The translations under genes and the position numbers were made by a program. This document shows positions 32,969-38,664 of a stretch of 43,377 nt of DNA, piece by piece. The stretch's first letter is position 1. Every line of letters starts with the position of its first letter. The notes below the pieces were generated by a model. It worked only from the letters and a program-made list of their open reading frames with translations, did no database searches and was not told where the DNA came from. This DNA is from a virus. The stretch spans positions 1 to 43,377 of the IMG/VR virus record IMGVR_UViG_3300021061_000012; one strand, given 5' to 3'.

Positions 32969-33282
32969 TAAATCAGCAACTTACAACACGCCTCGACGAG
33001 CGCAAACAGCTTTGGTACCACATTGGTACCACCGATTCTTTTTTGAGGAATCTTGTTGTAGACGTCGCCTAGCAGAAGAAACCCTGGCGGGGTCTTCAGG
33101 TCGAATGCCAGTCGCATCAGGTTCTCGTACGAAGGCACTGTCCCATTGAGCCAGCCATACATGCTTTGACAAAGGTAAGTCTTCTCGAAGCAGAACCGCC
33201 GCACGTCCGGTCTGTCGTTCTTCCAGTAGCCCAAGATTTGCAGGCGTTCTCTAATTCGCTGACCAACGCCTGGATAACGCAT
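32947..33282 (-). CDS. HTH regulator-like protein, 111 aa
   Basis: An XRE-like helix-turn-helix layout: IRERLQILGYW near the start, then YLCQSMYGWLNGTVPSYENLMRLAFDLKTPPGFLLLGD, the typical second-half pattern of Cro/C1 domains. Its last codons and stop lie inside the attP tRNA segment, and codons upstream of these encode one 19-bp arm repeat. Upstream are two imperfect 13-bp repeats suited to autoregulation. Possible roles are a Cox-like excision/immunity regulator or a lysogeny control protein. Confidence 0.7.
   Translation of the reverse strand: MRYPGVGQRIRERLQILGYWKNDRPDVRRFCFEKTYLCQSMYGWLNGTVPSYENLMRLAFDLKTPPGFLLLGDVYNKIPQKRIGGTNVVPKLFALVEACCKLLIYGADARI
33013..33031. repeat. 19-bp arm-type repeat, right of attP
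   Basis: An exact second copy of TGGTACCACATTGGTACCA. It lies within the coding part of the HTH gene, about 45 bp from the core, in the same orientation as the copy at 32797-32815. Confidence 0.75.
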
Positions 33283-33290
33283 ATATCGCT

Positions 33291-33324
33291 CGCTTCGTGA
33301 AGCAAAATAAACGTTTCGTCAAGC
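33291..33324. promoter_or_regulatory. Paired operator-like sites before the HTH gene
   Basis: CGCTTCGTGAAGC (33291-33303, a palindrome GCTTC-GT-GAAGC) and CGTTTCGTCAAGC (33312-33324) lie 21 bp apart centre to centre, two helical turns. They fall between the HTH gene start and candidate promoters in both directions (TTGACA at 33327-33332 rightward; TTGTCA and TTATTT leftward). This is a typical arrangement for a regulator controlling a divergent region. Confidence 0.6.
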
Positions 33325-33362
33325 AATTGACAATTGGTAATTAACGCTGACATGCTAGGAAC

Positions 33363-33482
33363 ATGCCCGTGGCGCGACGAAAGAAGAGACGAAAAAGGCT
33401 GACGCTTGACCAGCGCCGACGTCTTAGCGAGATAGCATTTAACCGATGGCAAAAGATTCACAAAAAGAAAAAACGCATTTGA
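33363..33482 (+). CDS. Very basic small protein, 39 aa
   Basis: ATG 33363 or GTG 33369 with GCTAGGA upstream; the GTG has the better spacing. The product is dominated by Arg/Lys (RRKKRRKRLTLDQRRRLSE...RWQKIHKKKKR). The pattern 'L-x-x-x-RR-x-LSE-x-A-x-x-RW' echoes part of the next protein (SERLAVSKRMKAYWSKRRK). Likely nucleic-acid binding. It is transcribed away from the HTH gene. Confidence 0.5.
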   Translation: MPVARRKKRRKRLTLDQRRRLSEIAFNRWQKIHKKKKRI

Positions 33483-33509
33483 TATCATCCCCGCCAGTGG
33501 GGGTGACCT

Positions 33510-33773
33510 ATGCCCAGAGGCACCGACCAGATACTTAAAGAAGCTATAGCTGCGCTTATTAAAGAGCGTGACGAAATCGACCGTCGCATCAAGCTTCTAC
33601 AGGGGGCTGTTCCAGATGGCGCACGACGCGGCCGGCGCTCTGTCTCAGCCTCAGAACGTTTAGCCGTTAGTAAGCGAATGAAGGCTTACTGGTCTAAACG
33701 ACGTAAAGAACGATCAAAGGGTAAGCAACCGCGAAAATCACAGTCGCAGCCAGCCAAGTCAGCGGAGAAATAA
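33510..33773 (+). CDS. Basic coiled-coil protein, 87 aa
   Basis: Start behind GGGGGTGACCT. The N-terminal coiled coil (ILKEAIAALIKERDEIDRRIKLLQ) joins a GARRGRR stretch and the SASERLAVSKRMKAYWSKRRK motif, then a Lys/Ser/Pro-rich tail. The 'S-x2-ER-x-x-x-S-x-x-x-K-x-YW-x-x-RR' motif is common in small putative DNA-binding proteins of phages and their hosts. It overlaps the convergent membrane-protein gene by 80 bases at the 3' end. Confidence 0.65.
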   Translation: MPRGTDQILKEAIAALIKERDEIDRRIKLLQGAVPDGARRGRRSVSASERLAVSKRMKAYWSKRRKERSKGKQPRKSQSQPAKSAEK

Positions 33774-34176
33774 AAGCCAAGGAACACATCGCCAAGCCGA
33801 AGAGTAGTCCGACCGTTCCTCTAGTCAAGATCGTCAGCGTTCTTGGGTCTGGTGTGTAGCGGTACCAGAATTTCCCTAGAGCAGACCCGTCGTCCCACCG
33901 GTCAGGGATTCCGTAGCCCATACTGAGCACAGCGACGCCAGCTGGAATCGATAGTAAAGGAATCCAGCTCTGCGCGCCTAGAGCTCCCGCGATGCAGATA
34001 AGTGAAGGGACACCGTAGCGCCTGGCTCCCTTTGATTTGTAACCTCCGATACGCCAGAGTGCAGCCGTTGCGAGTCCGACCAGCACTGACCAATCACCGA
34101 CAATCCCTGCGGTGAAAAGGTTGCCGGCTAAAAAGCCGATGATGATTTCCTCTTTGTTGTCGAAGAATACTTTCAT
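33694..34176 (-). CDS. Multi-pass membrane protein, 160 aa
   Basis: ATG 34176 behind AGGGTCACC is preferred over an upstream in-frame start whose extra residues look non-coding. At least four hydrophobic segments are visible: IIIGFLAGNLFTAGIVG, VPSLICIAGALGAQ, IPLLSIPAGVAVLSMGY, and the C-terminal GTVGLLFGLAMCSLAFI with WLAATVIFAVAYPLIVLYVV. A polar loop (PDRWDDGSALGKFWYRYTPD) separates them. Function is unknown. Confidence 0.7.
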   Translation of the reverse strand: MKVFFDNKEEIIIGFLAGNLFTAGIVGDWSVLVGLATAALWRIGGYKSKGARRYGVPSLICIAGALGAQSWIPLLSIPAGVAVLSMGYGIPDRWDDGSALGKFWYRYTPDPRTLTILTRGTVGLLFGLAMCSLAFISPLTWLAATVIFAVAYPLIVLYVV

Positions 34177-34183
34177 GGTGACC

Positions 34184-34345
34184 CTAAAACGCAATTTGCC
34201 ACATGATTGCGGCGAGGCAGATGTCAACGGTAAGCGAAATCGTGATAAGGACAAAAAAGAAAGACAGCACAAAAGGGTTTAGATTAGAAGGCCATTTATT
34301 AGGAATCCTGCCTCGCATTAGTTTAACGACTATCGCTGTAATCAT
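34184..34345 (-). CDS. Single-pass membrane protein, 53 aa
   Basis: Starts at ATG 34345, overlapping the upstream stop (ATGA), with GGAGACG upstream. Basic N-terminus (VVKLMRGRIPNKW), then a membrane helix (PFVLSFFFVLITISLTVDICLAAIM). It ends 7 bases before the next leftward gene. Confidence 0.6.
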   Translation of the reverse strand: MITAIVVKLMRGRIPNKWPSNLNPFVLSFFFVLITISLTVDICLAAIMWQIAF

Positions 34346-34524
34346 ATTTTCGTCTCCTTTACTTTATCCCACAGCTCAACGGTCATACGTCTCTGAGTCG
34401 CTGACAGCTTGCTGCGCTTCTGGTTAATCAGCTCTATCTCTTTGGCCAGATCGAAGCTGCTGAACGCTCCACTGCCTGATGCCTGAATGTGAAACATGAA
34501 TTGCTCGACTATGTGTTGGTTCAT
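34342..34524 (-). CDS. Hypothetical protein, 60 aa
   Basis: Helical soluble protein (FDLAKEIELINQKRSKLSATQRRMTVELWDKV) with AAGGA at good distance from ATG 34524. Its stop overlaps the next start (ATGA). It follows the tRNA-like array in the leftward transcript. No family recognised. Confidence 0.6.
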   Translation of the reverse strand: MNQHIVEQFMFHIQASGSGAFSSFDLAKEIELINQKRSKLSATQRRMTVELWDKVKETKI

Positions 34525-34573
34525 AATGAATTCCTTTTGAATTTAGCGAGAGGCGGCAGGTGCGGTATAAAGC

Positions 34574-34666
34574 GAGGGGTCGGAAATCCTCACTATCCCA
34601 TGCTCCTTTACGAGCGTGCACAAGTCCGACGTATTGTGCATTAGCTCTCTTTCCTTACCACCCCTC
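34574..34666 (-). ncRNA. tRNA-like element A (degenerate)
   Basis: On the minus strand, GAGGGGT and ACCCCTC close a 7-bp stem around 79 bases. TGG follows the first GAGGGG, as in the other elements. The centre has a very strong hairpin (TGCACAA, 10-base loop, TTGTGCA) where an anticodon arm would sit. The T arm is broken (GTGAGGATTTCC). It is probably a tRNA relic or tRNA-like structure and not a working tRNA. Confidence 0.35.
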
Positions 34667-34680
34667 TGGTTATTCTTTGG

Positions 34681-34785
34681 CCTGTGGGCAGGATTCGAAC
34701 CTGCAAGATACGTTATTGGTCGCTGACCTTATCACGTATTCAGGTGTGCGCACACTTAGCATTTAACCGATTCAGCCACCACAGG
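34681..34785 (-). tRNA. tRNA-like element B (class II shape, anticodon arm not canonical)
   Basis: 105 nt on the minus strand. Perfect acceptor CCTGTGG / CCACAGG, perfect T arm GCAGG-TTCGAAT-CCTGC, and TGGCTGAATCGGTTAAATGC much like a Ser/Leu-type D arm. A long imperfect variable arm (AATACGT ... ACGTAT with inner GGTC / GACC) follows. Where the anticodon arm should be there is only the palindrome GTGTGCGCACAC, with no 7-base loop, so no anticodon can be read. No encoded CCA. It is either a strongly modified phage tRNA or a decayed one. Confidence 0.5.
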
Positions 34786-34796
34786 CGATATTTATA

Positions 34797-35018
34797 GGTC
34801 TGTGGACAGGGATTTGACGAGTGCCAGTGCCATCGTCGTAACTGGCGCAGACGAATGTTTGTTACTCGTATAGTCACCCTGCGTGCTGGTTGAGTTAATT
34901 GTTTTCAGCCGAAGCCCTTTTTCCTCATGAGATAACCAGCTCAAGGTGCTCCGAACCGAAGATTTCTCTTTTGGTACAATCCTACTCATTGCGTCTCACT
35001 TTTCCGCCACCACAGACC
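34797..35018 (-). ncRNA. tRNA-like element C (222 nt, long internal insertion)
   Basis: GGTCTGTGG and CCACAGACC form a perfect 9-bp closing stem. The minus-strand start continues TGGCGGAA...GAGACGC like a Leu-type D arm, and the 3' side has a T-loop-like CGTCAAATCC with one base missing. About 150 bases of other sequence fill the middle, including an unlikely 65-codon frame. No group I intron core could be built. Best described as a tRNA-derived or tRNA-mimicking element. Confidence 0.35.
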
Positions 35019-35027
35019 ATATTCTTA

Positions 35028-35115
35028 GGCTTGGGGCAGGACTCAACCGGGTTCTTATTGTCCTACTGTGCCCGTCGGCATTTATCTACCACTAACCTAA
35101 GCGGCCACCCAAGCC
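35028..35115 (-). ncRNA. tRNA-like element D (88 nt)
   Basis: GGCTTGGG / CCCAAGCC closes an 8-bp stem; TGGCCG follows, like a Ser-type D arm. The centre has TGCC-GACG-GGCA, a tetraloop hairpin in the anticodon position. The T-loop reads GGTTGAGTCC, one base short of the canonical GGTTCGAGTCC, and the 5' T-stem no longer pairs. Length is right for a class II tRNA, but the structure is degenerate. Confidence 0.4.
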
Positions 35116-35128
35116 TTTCATTAAATGT

Positions 35129-35299
35129 TTAATCCTGGTAAACACGATTCTTTGGTCGGTATTTTCTCCATTGCTCCATGACGTACTCGCGACTGGTGAG
35201 AGCTCGAAATCTCTCTGAGCACGACTGGATGTCCTTTACTGCGGCTTGGCTGTAGACATTGTTGTCCTTGATGATTACTCCTTGGCCTTGAGCGATCAT
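35129..35299 (-). CDS. Hypothetical protein, 56 aa
   Basis: ATG 35299 follows CTAGGAGGACAC. Product begins MIAQGQGVIIKDNNVYSQAA, with a helical basic C-terminal half (SREYVMEQWRKYRPKNRVYQD). It is the last protein gene before the tRNA-like array and starts 9 bases after the RlpA-like gene. No family recognised. Confidence 0.6.
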   Translation of the reverse strand: MIAQGQGVIIKDNNVYSQAAVKDIQSCSERFRALTSREYVMEQWRKYRPKNRVYQD

Positions 35300-35307
35300 G
35301 TGTCCTC

Positions 35308-35706
35308 CTAGATTTCAGTAATGATGACGTGTTCTATTTCCCCCCAAGTGACCCCTGACTTCGTGACCCCGCGCTTCCCGCCTAGCGCGTCGAACGCGGC
35401 AGGGGTTAAATCAATAACGACTCCGCGTTTTGCTGGTCCTTTGCCTGGCCCAAAATCTGTATGCCTCACCACCACGGACTTGCCGTTCTTCTTATTCTTA
35501 ATCCGGTATCGCTTCCCGAATTGTCGAGACCTTAGCGCACAGGTAAACGCTGACTCGTCGTATCGTTCGCCCGACGCGGTATAAACTCCGCTGGTGCCTT
35601 CGCGCTGACAGGACTTAACGGTGTAGTAGGTGGCCTTGCCTTGCAGCTCGGCATGGGCCAGTGGGCAAGCAAGAATGAGTAAGAAGGCAAGTAGCAGCTT
35701 AATCAT
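35308..35706 (-). CDS. Secreted RlpA-like double-psi beta-barrel protein
   Basis: 132 residues. A signal peptide (MIKLLLAFLLILACPLAHA) precedes a double-psi beta-barrel domain of the RlpA type: GKATYYTVKSC, SGERYDESAFTCA, RYRIKNKKNGKSVVVRHTDFGP and GVVIDLTPAAFDALGG. RlpA is a septal lytic transglycosylase or peptidoglycan-binding protein. The start is chosen at the signal peptide; 62 in-frame residues upstream look non-coding and overlap the neighbour. It could remodel the host wall or aid lysis, though it lies in the early leftward operon, not the late lysis cassette. Catalysis is not shown. Confidence 0.82.
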   Translation of the reverse strand: MIKLLLAFLLILACPLAHAELQGKATYYTVKSCQREGTSGVYTASGERYDESAFTCALRSRQFGKRYRIKNKKNGKSVVVRHTDFGPGKGPAKRGVVIDLTPAAFDALGGKRGVTKSGVTWGEIEHVIITEI

Positions 35707-36004
35707 AGTAGACCTCGCAGATGTTGACGGGAAGGTCACCGGCGATTGCGACGGTCGATATATCGGTAATGTTAGCCGTGCCCCAAAGAACAACGTACGG
35801 ATGGTGACCGTCATTCCGTAGGACGATGCCATCGACCAAATCAGCGCAGCTGTCAGCCCATTCTTTCTCGTCAAACCATGCTGCACGTACAACGGGCTGT
35901 AAGGCTCGCCGTTCGCGAATATAGGTGGCGGTGGTTGGCGTACTGGCGAATGCTGCTGTTGCGTGAAGAAATGCCGTTAGTGATATTAGAAGTCTTCGAT
36001 ACAT
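35699..36004 (-). CDS. Secreted hypothetical protein, 101 aa
   Basis: A signal peptide (MYRRLLISLTAFLHATAAFA) then a soluble domain with two Cys (C54 and a C-terminal NICEVYYD Cys). ATAGGAGGACC precedes ATG 36004. Its end overlaps the RlpA-like start by 8 bases, so the two exported proteins are made together. Function unknown; possibly a periplasmic partner of the RlpA-like protein. Confidence 0.68.
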   Translation of the reverse strand: MYRRLLISLTAFLHATAAFASTPTTATYIRERRALQPVVRAAWFDEKEWADSCADLVDGIVLRNDGHHPYVVLWGTANITDISTVAIAGDLPVNICEVYYD

Positions 36005-36011
36005 GGTCCTC

Positions 36012-36185
36012 CTATTTCAATGTGAATCCCAACAAGCTATTGTCAGTAGTTTTGAATTGTGCTTCGATGCGGTCCATTTCTCGCTGTATCGCGACGTGTC
36101 TATTTATCTTCGCTCCAACGTAGTGCACGATTAACGTGAGAGCGACAGCAACGCAGAACAGTGAGAATTTATCAGTGAACGTCAT
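36012..36185 (-). CDS. Single-pass membrane protein, 57 aa
   Basis: Start ATG 36185 overlaps the upstream stop (ATGA). Membrane helix FSLFCVAVALTLIVHYVGA, then a basic/charged helix (INRHVAIQREMDRIEAQF). It lies directly upstream of two secreted-protein genes in the same operon. Confidence 0.6.
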   Translation of the reverse strand: MTFTDKFSLFCVAVALTLIVHYVGAKINRHVAIQREMDRIEAQFKTTDNSLLGFTLK

Positions 36186-36397
36186 GCACTTCCCTTTCTC
36201 GGCCTACCTGGTTTACGTAAGTCACCCGTTGCGATAGCCTTAAGGCTTCTGGGGTGCGTTCGTTTGTATTCGCGGTATGAATTTAAGGACTCAATACGAC
36301 AGGCCGTTATGTCGTCGATGTCCCGTGGTCTGTCGACTACCTTGAATCTTTTGTACAGCGAACGCTCTGCTTTTATTAATGCGGTCAGTTTATTCAT
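36182..36397 (-). CDS. Basic hypothetical protein, 71 aa
   Basis: Helical N-terminus (KLTALIKAERSLYKRFKVV), middle DDITACRIESLNSYREYKR and a C-terminal AT-hook-like GDLRKPGRPRKGSA. The RKPGRPRK tail suggests minor-groove DNA binding. ATGA overlaps at both ends couple it to its neighbours. Confidence 0.62.
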   Translation of the reverse strand: MNKLTALIKAERSLYKRFKVVDRPRDIDDITACRIESLNSYREYKRTHPRSLKAIATGDLRKPGRPRKGSA

Positions 36398-36639
36398 ACA
36401 GGCTCACACCGCGCTTTCTCGCAACCGGTGCATTCCCCGTTCTGCTTGATATATTCGACGTCGACGGAATGCGTGCAAAACCTTCGACAAACAGGGCATT
36501 CCCTGCCGTAGATGTAATCTGCCAGCGCTCCTTCTTGATAGGCGATAAAGTCATATAGCAAGGTGATTTCTTCGGCGGATGCCTGACGGTAGCGTACGTA
36601 GTCGCGGACAGTGGCGGTTAGCATTTCGTTGATCTTCAT
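36394..36639 (-). CDS. Zinc-binding hypothetical protein, 81 aa
   Basis: Helical N-terminal half (TVRDYVRYRQASAEEITLLYDF), then two Cys pairs, CPVC and CTGC, plus further Cys (RRFC, RC), consistent with a treble-clef or ribbon zinc site. Both ends overlap neighbours by ATGA. Confidence 0.65.
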   Translation of the reverse strand: MKINEMLTATVRDYVRYRQASAEEITLLYDFIAYQEGALADYIYGRECPVCRRFCTHSVDVEYIKQNGECTGCEKARCEPV

Positions 36640-36725
36640 AAGTCACCGCCATCTTGAAAACCCGTGAAGACCGCCAGAGCAATTAGCGCAACGATGATGC
36701 CTGATGCAATGACAAATAGGTTCAT
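36636..36725 (-). CDS. Mini membrane protein, 29 aa
   Basis: ATG 36725 follows AAAGGA. The product is nearly only a membrane helix (NLFVIASGIIVALIALAVF) with a short GFQDGGDL tail. The stop overlaps the next start by ATGA. Confidence 0.5.
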   Translation of the reverse strand: MNLFVIASGIIVALIALAVFTGFQDGGDL

Positions 36726-36743
36726 AGTGGTCCTTTCAAAGAG

Positions 36744-36800
36744 GGGCGGGGATGACGCGGCGCACCCCAATTGTTAACCGCGTCAGTAACGCACCCGCCC
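36744..36800 (-). terminator. Large inverted repeat after the cold-shock gene
   Basis: Two nested perfect arms: GGGCGGG (36744-36750) with CCCGCCC (36794-36800), and GACGCGG (36754-36760) with CCGCGTC (36778-36784). It lies just downstream of the cold-shock gene in the leftward direction and lacks a U-run. It may be a partial terminator or an RNA 3' end stabiliser separating the recombination genes from the small-gene operon. Confidence 0.6.
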
Positions 36801-36805
36801 AAGGA

Positions 36806-37006
36806 TTAAGATTTAATGACGTTGACTGCTTGCAAACCCCGCTCAGCTTTTTGAACGTCGAAGGTAACCTTGTCTCCTTTTTCAAGCGTGCGATATCCCG
36901 TTCCCTGAATCGCGGTGAAATGGACAAATAAGTCCGGACCGTTATCCTGTTCAATGAACCCATAACCCTTTTCAGATTTGAACCACTTGACTGTACCGCT
37001 GGCCAT
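36806..37006 (-). CDS. Cold-shock-domain protein (CspA family)
   Basis: 66 residues, one complete cold-shock domain: [16 protein letters not shown] with RNP1 at KGYGFI (13-18) and RNP2 LFVHF (26-30), ending LQAVNVIKS. It binds single-stranded RNA/DNA and opens RNA secondary structure. CSPs are occasionally carried by phages; here it sits downstream of the recombinase genes in the early leftward transcript. A GGAGG-like site precedes it (CGGAGGAAGTAGT). Confidence 0.95.
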   Translation of the reverse strand: MASGTVKWFKSEKGYGFIEQDNGPDLFVHFTAIQGTGYRTLEKGDKVTFDVQKAERGLQAVNVIKS

Positions 37007-37034
37007 ACTACTTCCTCCGTTTTGATGTGTTTAG

Positions 37035-37253
37035 TTATCCCCTCCCTATTCTGGGGATGATAATGTTCGTTGTAGGCTCTTGGCTCTTTGACGCTCTACG
37101 AACCGCATTCAGCGCGCAGAGTGCGTAGCCTTGAGCTCCGGTCCACTCGTGTCCGGATAGATTCATTTTCGCCATCGTTTCGAATGTTGGGTCCGACACG
37201 ACTTTGACCTTGCCGTTGCCTATGTCTTCGAATGTAATCGTGATCTTTGCCAT
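37035..37253 (-). CDS. Small phage protein, 72 aa, unknown role
   Basis: Start ATG 37253 behind AAAGGAAG; the in-frame extension upstream overlaps the next gene. The opening AKITITFEDIGNGKVKVVSDP and the later HEWTGAQGYALCALNAVRRA are recognisable from many small phage proteins encoded near recombination genes. No function known to me. Confidence 0.68.
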   Translation of the reverse strand: MAKITITFEDIGNGKVKVVSDPTFETMAKMNLSGHEWTGAQGYALCALNAVRRASKSQEPTTNIIIPRIGRG

Positions 37254-37257
37254 GCTC

Positions 37258-37473
37258 TTACTTCCTTTCTCGCGGTGTGCGTTTGTTTTTGCGTTCATAT
37301 TCCAGAACGTCTGGCAAGCAATAGAACACACGCGCGCATCTGTATTTGCCAAGCTTCACATAGGCTGGTCCGCGGCCTTCGACGCGCCAATTCTTTAGCG
37401 TATCGGGGTCCATATTCCAGCGCTCTGCGAGCTGCTCTGTGCTTAATCTAATGTCGTCTGTCTCGGTCTTCAT
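37258..37473 (-). CDS. HTH_17/AlpA-like DNA-binding protein (excisionase-type candidate)
   Basis: 71 residues from ATG 37473 (AAAGGTGG upstream; GTG starts at 37485/37482 are alternatives). Winged-helix layout RLSTEQLAERWNMDPDTLKNWRVEGRGPAYVKLGK, as in MerR-like excisionases and AlpA regulators. It lies between the RecT gene and small accessory genes in the pL transcript, like lambda xis. It could be the excisionase acting on the 32.8-33.0 kb attP; it could also be a transcription regulator. Confidence 0.72.
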   Translation of the reverse strand: MKTETDDIRLSTEQLAERWNMDPDTLKNWRVEGRGPAYVKLGKYRCARVFYCLPDVLEYERKNKRTPRERK

Positions 37474-37491
37474 GCCTAACACCACCTTTCG

Positions 37492-38664
37492 TTATATTGG
37501 CAATTCCTCACCGTTGAGGACGTCGACGTCGTTGGTCGTCAGTGGTCGAATCGTTTCAATGTTTCTAAAAACTGTTGCCTTGCCCTTGATGTCCTTAGTC
37601 TCAGGGATAAACGCGACTCGGACGACCAGTCTTTCTTTGTGTGCTTCCTGCATCACAGCGTAATGGGTAGACGAGAAGGACGAGTACCAGTTGCCTTTGA
37701 TCTTGCAGCCGTACTTTGTCCACGGCTTACCGTTCGCCGTGCCGCTTTTGGTCATCACGTCTTCGATAACGCCATCGATAACCGTGCCGTTAGTGATGTC
37801 AACAGCAGCCGGTGGTTCCGGCTCAGGTGCTGCTTCTGGCTCAGGTTCTGGTCGGTCCGCGGGCGGTTCCTCAAGCACCGGAGCTTTTACAACCTCGGAG
37901 GCACTGACCGTTGCATCGATGATCTTGCCAAGTCTGGTCGGCTTGGTCGAAGGTTCCGGCTTAGCTGCGTCTTCGCCCTTAAGATCGTACATATCGTCGT
38001 CGCTTTGGATAACCCTGTGGAAGTCCTCAAGGTCGGTCGACATGGGAAGACGCTTTGACAAGCGGCGAATGGCCGTCTTGCGTCGCATTTCATCTGCGAA
38101 CGGACCAGACCAAGGACCGCTATCCTTGGCACGGCTGACGTTCCTGACCGCCTGGACGTCGTCTTCGGTCATTTCTTCGAAGTACAGTGCGCCGTCTTTG
38201 GTGATGGCATAGGCGAACGTCAGAACCACGGCGCCGCGGTCCTTGCGAGCCTTCTTAAACTTGAAGTGTTGCCCTTTCTCGTCAATCCATGAGTCGTACT
38301 TGTCGTTCTCATAGACAACTTGAGCATCAAGGCTTGAGAGCTCACCGCTGTTGCGAACCTTCTTTAAGATGCCTCCAACCATCGGCATGTATTGGGCCGT
38401 CAATCCGCCGTCCCTGGTCTTGTAGGTGACCAGTGCGGCTTCTCGGCCGTCAGGCAGAAGGCCGTCTTGAGCTGCCTTCATGCAGGCGTTAAAGAGCGAT
38501 TGCCGGTTCGCCTGGACCAGCAGTACGTTATTTTGAACAGCTGTCAGTAGCACGCGTTCAAACTTCGCCGGTGGAATCTGCGGCGGTAGAGCTGCCGCAA
38601 ATTGCGGCTGCATCTTTGTGAGCGTGCCTTGCAGCTCAGTAAGGGGTGAAATTGCGGTTGTCAT
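37492..38664 (-). CDS. recT: RecT-family ssDNA annealase with C-terminal OB-like domain
   Basis: 390 residues; classical RecT is about 270. The annealing domain covers about 1-245: FERVLLTAVQNN, CMKAAQDGLLPDGREAALV, QYMPMVGGILKKVRNSG and MRRKTAIRRLSKRLPMS. After a Pro/Glu linker (PEPEPEAAPEPEPP, about 280-293) comes a beta-rich OB-fold-like module (GTVIDGVIEDVMTKSGTANG, NWYSSFSS, LVVRVAF), which would add ssDNA affinity. It pairs with the exonuclease just upstream: the genes overlap by one base. Together they form a Red/RecET-type recombination pair. Confidence 0.9.
   Translation of the reverse strand: MTTAISPLTELQGTLTKMQPQFAAALPPQIPPAKFERVLLTAVQNNVLLVQANRQSLFNACMKAAQDGLLPDGREAALVTYKTRDGGLTAQYMPMVGGILKKVRNSGELSSLDAQVVYENDKYDSWIDEKGQHFKFKKARKDRGAVVLTFAYAITKDGALYFEEMTEDDVQAVRNVSRAKDSGPWSGPFADEMRRKTAIRRLSKRLPMSTDLEDFHRVIQSDDDMYDLKGEDAAKPEPSTKPTRLGKIIDATVSASEVVKAPVLEEPPADRPEPEPEAAPEPEPPAAVDITNGTVIDGVIEDVMTKSGTANGKPWTKYGCKIKGNWYSSFSSTHYAVMQEAHKERLVVRVAFIPETKDIKGKATVFRNIETIRPLTTNDVDVLNGEELPI

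Noticed and set aside
34792-34989. 65-codon leftward frame inside tRNA-like element C
   Set aside because: Ser/Thr-rich composition, poor ribosome site, and it coincides with the long stem-bounded element; no recognisable domain.
34797-35018. Group I intron interrupting a tRNA-Leu gene
   Set aside because: A GACTATA stretch recalls the R element, but I found no complementary S element or P3-P8 core, and no exon anticodon stem re-forms on removal.
34797-35018. A phage tmRNA
   Set aside because: Closing stem and T-loop-like sequence exist, but there is no tmRNA-type GGGG start, no tag frame with an Ala-rich end, and the length is too short.
37691-38212. 173-codon rightward Ser/Gly-rich frame opposite recT
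   Set aside because: It is the antisense of the Pro/Glu linker and annealase codons; composition follows from that, not from a gene.
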